Shown here in pieces: positions 61,301-64,000 of a DNA stretch of 64,000 nucleotides. The stretch is from Diadema setosum. Lineage: Eukaryota > Echinodermata > Echinoidea > Diadematoida > Diadematidae. The stretch covers positions 14,166,716 through 14,230,715 of the forward strand of contig CM067075.1 of assembly GCA_033980235.1 (NCBI GenBank). The letters run 5' to 3'. The stretch's first letter is position 1; each line of letters begins with the position of its first letter. A model generated the notes under the pieces. The model was not told the DNA's origin. It worked only from the letters and a program-made list of their open reading frames with translations, and made no database searches. Both the position numbers and the translations under genes were made by a program.

Positions 61301-64000
61301 AAATTGAACAAATAACATTCAAAGTCAACGGAAGCACACTGACAATAGCTGTCCCCCTTGGCCTTAAATACTGGAAAAAAGAAAAGTGGTGCTCCAGCAG
61401 TAATTTACTTCTGCTTCCCAATGGCAATAAACTTTAGTAAAACAACTCAAAATCCAAGCAATCAAGCATAGTACAATTACATCATCATTAAATCTATGAG
61501 GTAAGATTGACATTTGGCAATTTGATTGTATATATTTACAGGGAATTCCACTGACAGTGCATGCAGAAATATCAGTACAACTTATCAATGAAGCATCAGA
61601 AAAATAAGACAATCCAATAATGTAAACAACATGAATTTTATAATTTTGGTCAAATCCATACACCATTCTCTGTTATATGGGGAGGCTACAGTAGGTGTTG
61701 TACCAATAGTATAATAATGCATAGAAATTATAAAGAGAATTCCGCATAATTTGATTTCTTTCACCATAATGAAGGAGTATCTGGTATTTGACTTAGAAGT
61801 TACCTGCTGTCAAAGGTAGGAAGAATAGTACTTTGATATTTCAATGACAAGTTCAAGGAATGCATCAAGTTATAAATTTGTTTCACATCTATAGAAAAAT
61901 ACAGCAAAAGCAAAAATACATTGTATCAATATATAAATGTAAAAGATGTACCATACAAAATATCTTAATAACATATCATATTCAAGTTATAGTAGAGTCA
62001 TAACCAAAGTTAAATAATTATTTAACAATCAATTAAATGATTTAATTTCATTAAAGGGATCGTATAGTTTTGGTTGAGACATAATTTCAGGTTTCTGACA
62101 TTTTGTGGTGAGATAATGAGGAAGCTCTTATGAAATATGAAAGAGCATATAATTCTATGAGGAATTCAACATTTCTTTGATGAAAATTAGTTTTGAAATG
62201 GCTGAGATATCCAAAAAAGAATGATTCTAATAAAGTGTGGGACCCACACTTTATTACAATCGCTTTGTTTTACTTTGTTTTTGGATGTGTCAGTCATTCC
62301 AAACCCGAATTTCATCAATTAATAAACTTTGAATTCCTATTAAAATGGTATGCTCTGTACTGTTATCTTGATATCTCGCAAAAAGTTAAAAGCCCAATTC
62401 TCATCTCCACCAATACTGTTAATATACTTTAATATTTTAATCTATAATAATATACATGGAAACAAGGTCAGATGACAGTATATAATCTGACACAAGAAAT
62501 GTGTACACTGGTTGAGAAAAAAATAAAAAAAATGAGCAGGACTCCAATTAATCAACGGCCTTTGATGGCCATGGCCGTCAATGCCTCTTTTGTTGGCTGT
62601 GATACCCCCACAAAAATTATATTCTCAAGGCCATAAATTTACCTATCTATAAAATCAGAAACAAAGAATTTGTAAAAAGACATTTCTGCATGCTTACCTG
62701 TGACAGGGGAGCTAACTCAGAAGCTGTTGACCAAAAGGCTTCCGACACTTCACATTCCCTGGAGTAAATTTCCAGGTGGGTGAGACTCGGCATCTGGAAC
62801 AGGAATCTGGCGTAATCCCGAATCGGCTTGTCACTCTTGAGAGGGGGGTACCAGTGTAGTCCTCGGTAGTCCACTTTCACGCGTTGTATCTGTGATTCCC
62901 ATGTTAAGGTTATGGCAACTAAGATAAGATACGTTTCATTGGTATGCATAAAATATGTAATGATTCACAATATTGTTATCATGAATTTCACTCAGGTGTA
63001 AGTATGACTTGATTGACATGGCACATGTGCATTCAAATACCACTTACAGGCTTTCAAGCAGGCCCCTGGAGAAATACAGTGTACAGTAATAGCACTGAGT
63101 AGGGTACGGTTCATACGTCATGCACTTCCCCACATCAACGAAACAGATGTGGTATGGGTGCCGGAAGTGGGTTCCCATTTAATTTGTCTCTTTGGTACAG
63201 TCTATGTGTTTTTGTACATCATAAGTAGTTGCAGTGTTTCAGATTTCAAATTATTTTAGGTACATGTGTTCATAAAATGAATAAAAAATTAAGTGGATAA
63301 TAGAGTGTATGCATGAAGCAGTTGCGTCACAAATGATGATGTGATGCAGTGTAAAGCGCTGTAAAACAACTGAACAGTTTGTAAGAGCACCATGCAAATG
63401 TAATTATTGTATTGTATTGTATTGTATTGTATTGTGTTGTGTTGTGTTGTGTTGTGTTGTGTTGTGTTGTGTTGTGTTGTGTTGTGTTGTGTTGTGTTGT
63501 GTTGTGTTGTGTTGTGTTGTGTTGTGTTGTGTTGTGTTGTGTTGTGTTGTGTTGTGTTGTGCTGTGCTGTGCTGTGCTGTGCTGTGCTGTGCTGTGCTGT
63601 GCTGTGTTGTGTTGTGTTGTGTTGTGTTGTATTGTATTGTATTGTATTGCATTGCATTGTAGGTTATTTATATTGCAACTTCTCTTCCTCTTCTTTCTTT
63701 TTCTTCTTCTTCTTCTGATCAGAATCATGTTATTATTATTGTCATAATCATTATCATCATCATCTCCAAAAATCATATCATCATTCTTAATCGCTAGTGA
63801 TGCTCACTATAATCATCATAACTGCAGGCATGTGGTTAGAAGTTGAGCCAAAGCAGTACTTGCCTGTGATGATGGAGCGAAAGAAGCCAACGTGGACATG
63901 AACGCCTCATGAGACTGAGAAGCTGTCAGCTGGAGGTATGTCAGGCAAGGCAGATTGATGAGGAATGTGGCCAGATGCTGGGATGAAGACTCACTTCTCG
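43210..64000 (-). CDS. Leucine-rich-repeat-like protein, 3' part (10 coding exons, partial at right edge)
   Basis: Exons in transcript order: 64000-63864 (cut), 62889-62698, 61296-61117, 60230-60045, 59582-59397, 58809-58633, 56287-56108, 53746-53675, 44074-44006, 43398-43210 (stop TAA). All are phase 0-0 and give about 521 residues. The first seven each encode one 59-64-residue unit with pattern (I/L)Q-E-L-x-L-D-I, then A-x-x-L-F-Q-M-P-x-L-T-x-L-x-L-x-C-x-x-L-P-x-x-F-Y-A-A-A-x-x-L-A-P-S-S-Q. The spaced leucines suggest two ribonuclease-inhibitor-type LRRs per exon. The C-terminal tail is Ser/Asp- then Gly/Arg-rich. Exon-per-repeat LRR tails of this kind occur in NLR receptors of sea urchins and amphioxus, but no NACHT domain is visible here, so the family is inference. 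Confidence 0.75.
44006..44074 (-). CDS. LRR-like gene, short exon 9 (predicted)
   Basis: Twenty-three codons, VDIHQQYYTELEISWAECLP then VLT, after an atttgcag acceptor. Two overlapping donors are possible (gtgagg at 44005 or gtttgt at 44000). Only the first keeps phase 0 into the final exon, so it was chosen. Confidence 0.5.
44749..45114. mobile_element. TTAA-target MITE with long inverted arms (366 bp)
   Basis: TTAAAGGGGAAGGCTAGTAA at the left is mirrored at the right end, and most of the element folds on itself (arms around 170 bp). It is the same family as 18249-19026. Here the centre is uninterrupted, giving an empty-site comparison. Confidence 0.85.
45403..47611 (+). repeat. 5' LTR of the Gypsy element (2209 bp)
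   Basis: Starts TGTGGTAATG and ends GACTACGACA. Its 3' third (about 47030-47360) is an irregular array of GTCTCTT and GTCGTCTCTT words, with a near-perfect duplicate of about 30 bp near 47245 and 47270. AATAAA at 47526-47531 is a likely polyadenylation signal. The length is unusual for Metaviridae, whose LTRs are commonly a few hundred bp. Confidence 0.93.
47613..47630 (+). promoter_or_regulatory. Primer binding site, tRNA-Leu type
   Basis: TGGTGTCAGGAGTGGGAT begins one base after the 5' LTR. Its complement ends in CTCCTGACACCA, matching the known 3' acceptor sequence of animal tRNA-Leu(CAG) plus CCA over all 18 bases, from memory of that tRNA. Confidence 0.8.
47898..50594 (+). pseudogene. 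Gag-Pol fusion with in-frame loss of most of reverse transcriptase (898 codons)
   Basis: One open frame. Residues about 40-230 form a retrotransposon capsid-like region. Two CCHC zinc knuckles lie at about 288-322 (CSNCGQKGHVKSDC and CFGCRETGHIRRDC). An aspartic protease motif LDTGAETS is at 371. The frame then jumps, near residue 475 (about nt 49325), straight into the end of reverse transcriptase (KCHF at 487, LGH, WPVPTTVEELRSFL). The fingers, the palm and its catalytic aspartates are absent. RNase H follows (VDAS near 615, ASRGL, LTDHNPLAH), then the start of the integrase zinc domain (HDKWGHQG). A TAA at 50592 cuts the zinc domain before its cysteine pair. Gag, protease and RNase H look intact; polymerase function is lost. 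Confidence 0.9.
50595..51111 (+). pseudogene. Integrase C-terminal remnant, frameshifted, catalytic core missing
   Basis: After the stop, the same frame still reads integrase Cys-Cys residues for about 15 codons. Near 50637 it joins, in a different frame, to HVGQYVLLKKVAFDGRHKL and IKPIHGG, the C-terminal beta-barrel of a Gypsy integrase. A Ser/Glu/Asp-rich tail ends at 51111. The DDE catalytic core is absent. No chromodomain is seen. Confidence 0.85.
51215..53423 (+). repeat. 3' LTR of the Gypsy element (2209 bp)
   Basis: Same length and, as far as read, same sequence as the 5' LTR at an offset of 5812. AATAAA is at 53338-53343. No clear polypurine tract precedes it: the bases before TGTGGT are tcaggatggat. 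Confidence 0.93.
53675..53746 (-). CDS. LRR-like gene, short exon 8
   Basis: Twenty-four codons, LTDITINGRPFQHRYDQETQ then VLLQ, between ttctgcag and gtgagt, phase 0-0. It resembles the start of a repeat unit without the LFQMP half. The next intron is the 9.6-kb one packed with nested elements. Confidence 0.6.
54127..55630. mobile_element. TA-target inverted-repeat transposon carrying a nested MITE
   Basis: CACTGGACGGCAAAAGAAAG at the left mirrors CTTTCTTTTCCTGTCCAGTG at the right, with TA outside. The arms continue about 57 bp through TTCTGTCAAAGGCTGCACAC and its complement. No transposase frame is visible. Interrupted at 54897-55560. Confidence 0.87.
54897..55560. mobile_element. MITE nested in 54127-55630 (664 bp)
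   Basis: GTGACCCGCCACAACAAAAG at the left mirrors CTTTTGTTGTAGCGGGTCAC at the right. atat lies on both sides (54893-54896, 55561-55564), a likely 4-bp target duplication. Confidence 0.85.
56108..56287 (-). CDS. LRR-like gene, repeat exon 7
   Basis: Encodes IKELHLDIGTVTISPDMEAA through SMPPSPQ (60 codons), with LIFQMPRLTQLNLKCNNLP. Donor gtagtg. It is the last full repeat before the short C-terminal exons. Confidence 0.82.
56661..57215. repeat. Local duplication: two copies of a 125-bp block around a copied exon-intron junction
   Basis: 56661-56791 and 57091-57215 share GGTGAAACATGATTTCATAA and TGAACCACACCTCATATGGT. Between them, 56785-57091 copies 59754-60055, including the last 11 bases and the donor of LRR repeat exon 4. 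Confidence 0.85.
57215..58574 (+). mobile_element. Helentron-like tandem-repeat element (family C, about 320-bp units)
   Basis: The left subterminal GCTCACCTGAG (57237-57247) is mirrored by CTCAGGTGAGC (58560-58570), which is also one arm of a terminal hairpin, AGCTCAC...GTGAGCT. The core has units marked by AGAAGATGAAAATGTACAA near 57505, 57823, 58150 and 58472, so a spacing near 320 bp, plus a shorter first unit. GGACGCCGGACG lies just before the hairpin. It sits in the LRR-gene intron between repeat exons 6 and 7. Confidence 0.78.
58633..58809 (-). CDS. LRR-like gene, repeat exon 6
   Basis: Encodes LQELTLDIAIWRTRGHPRFG through LAPSSQ (59 codons). Closest to the consensus of the set, with YLFQMPHLSSLKLKCENLP and NFYAAAASLAPSSQ. 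Donor gtaaat. Confidence 0.83.
58985..59390 (+). mobile_element. Helentron-like element (family E, short)
   Basis: The left part has GAGCACAGACCTCCACCAAG, and the right end is a hairpin, ACCTCC...GGAGGT (about 59365-59386). No clear tandem core is visible; phrases such as AAGTTTCATTCAAATCCATT resemble the units of the other families. It ends about seven bases from the splice donor of repeat exon 5. Confidence 0.55.
59397..59582 (-). CDS. LRR-like gene, repeat exon 5
   Basis: Encodes VEELFLRISIRPWDSLPRVE through PLAQSFK (62 codons), with MLSQMPRLTRLVV and NLPDMFFAAAAP. Donor gtgggt; a repeat element ends about seven bases into the intron. Confidence 0.8.
60045..60230 (-). CDS. LRR-like gene, repeat exon 4
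   Basis: Encodes IQDLDFDMKQLTEDNTAWSD through SEVTSSK (62 codons), with FLFQMPLLARLKF and CLPDIFFETA. Donor gtagat. Its last 11 bases plus about 290 bases of downstream intron recur at 56785-57091. Confidence 0.8.
61117..61296 (-). CDS. LRR-like gene, repeat exon 3
   Basis: Encodes LQDLDLGISVYEIKTPKEKA through GAMTLR (60 codons). It is a divergent copy: LLGLPNLSRLKI replaces LFQMPxLTxL and the unit ends TLR rather than SSQ. Donor gtgaga. Confidence 0.8.
62051..62432. mobile_element. TTAA-target MITE (382 bp)
   Basis: TTAAAGGGATCGTATAGTTT at the left, ACTGTTAATATACTTTAA at the right. The internal AAATGGCTGAGATATC phrase matches the nested element at 18421-18810. It lies in the LRR-gene intron between repeat exons 2 and 3. 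Confidence 0.8.
62698..62889 (-). CDS. LRR-like gene, repeat exon 2
   Basis: Encodes IQRVKVDYRGLHWYPPLKSD through SELAPLSQ (64 codons, phase 0-0). Contains ARFLFQMPSLTHLEI, the core of the shared unit. Acceptor aatcacag, donor gtaagc. Confidence 0.8.
63406..63659. repeat. Pentanucleotide microsatellite mosaic, about 51 units
   Basis: Blocks in order: ATTGT, GTGTT, GCTGT, GTGTT, ATTGT, GCATT. The long cysteine/valine or glutamine/threonine frames on both strands are repeat translations, not genes. Confidence 0.97.
63864..64000 (-). CDS. LRR-like gene, repeat exon 1 in window (cut by edge, GC donor)
   Basis: Readable part encodes SSSQHLATFLINLPCLTYLQ, then LTASQSHEAFMSTLASFAPS and SQ. The donor is CAG|GCAAGT, a non-canonical GC donor with an otherwise consensus context. 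No GT donor nearby keeps the frame and the SSQ ending shared with other exons. Confidence 0.7.

Noticed and set aside
63289..63776. Several long overlapping open frames on both strands
   Set aside because: They are translations of a pentanucleotide microsatellite.

Overview
The window is eukaryotic DNA, roughly two-thirds A+T, with multi-exon genes, GT-AG introns and dense transposable elements. Two genes have clear animal orthologues: peroxisomal carnitine O-octanoyltransferase (CROT) and the coiled-coil protein CCDC148. Together with an array of leucine-rich-repeat (LRR) exons and the types of mobile DNA present, this suggests a marine invertebrate. A deuterostome such as an echinoderm fits best, but the species and even the phylum are inference.

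Layout. All three protein genes lie on the minus strand. (1) 858-11605: the 5' part of CROT, seven coding exons covering about 288 codons. The catalytic half lies beyond the left edge. (2) 23324-34807: a complete CCDC148 gene, 11 coding exons, 1854 nt, 617 aa predicted, with every splice phase agreeing. (3) 43210-64000+: the 3' part of an LRR-like gene. Seven in-phase exons of 59-64 codons (the first cut by the right edge) each carry one copy of a conserved unit, followed by three short C-terminal exons and a stop. It may be the C-terminal part of an NLR-type or other LRR protein.

Mobile DNA fills most of the rest. An 8.0-kb Ty3/Gypsy LTR retrotransposon (45403-53423) has 2.2-kb LTRs that look identical, a tRNA-Leu primer site, and internal deletions that remove the reverse transcriptase and integrase cores. 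It sits inside a tandem-repeat element, which sits inside a terminal-inverted-repeat element, and together they make up all but about 70 nt of one 9.6-kb intron of the LRR gene. Five elements (4963-5811, 11690-12786, 44195-53550, 57215-58574, 58985-59390) share one architecture: a short subterminal motif at the left end, direct repeats of about 160 bp or twice that in most, often a GGAC-rich block, and a terminal hairpin. This resembles non-autonomous Helentron ('pearl'/HINE-like) elements. There are also several TTAA-target MITEs (one nested in another), TA-target MITEs, three LINE fragments, a 34-bp minisatellite and many microsatellites. A 17-bp motif, GCGTAACGGACATGACA, recurs eight times in CROT intron 2 and is unexplained.

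No functional link between the three genes is visible. CROT acts in peroxisomal fatty-acid metabolism and CCDC148 is a poorly characterised coiled-coil protein. I saw no tRNA, rRNA or CRISPR features.
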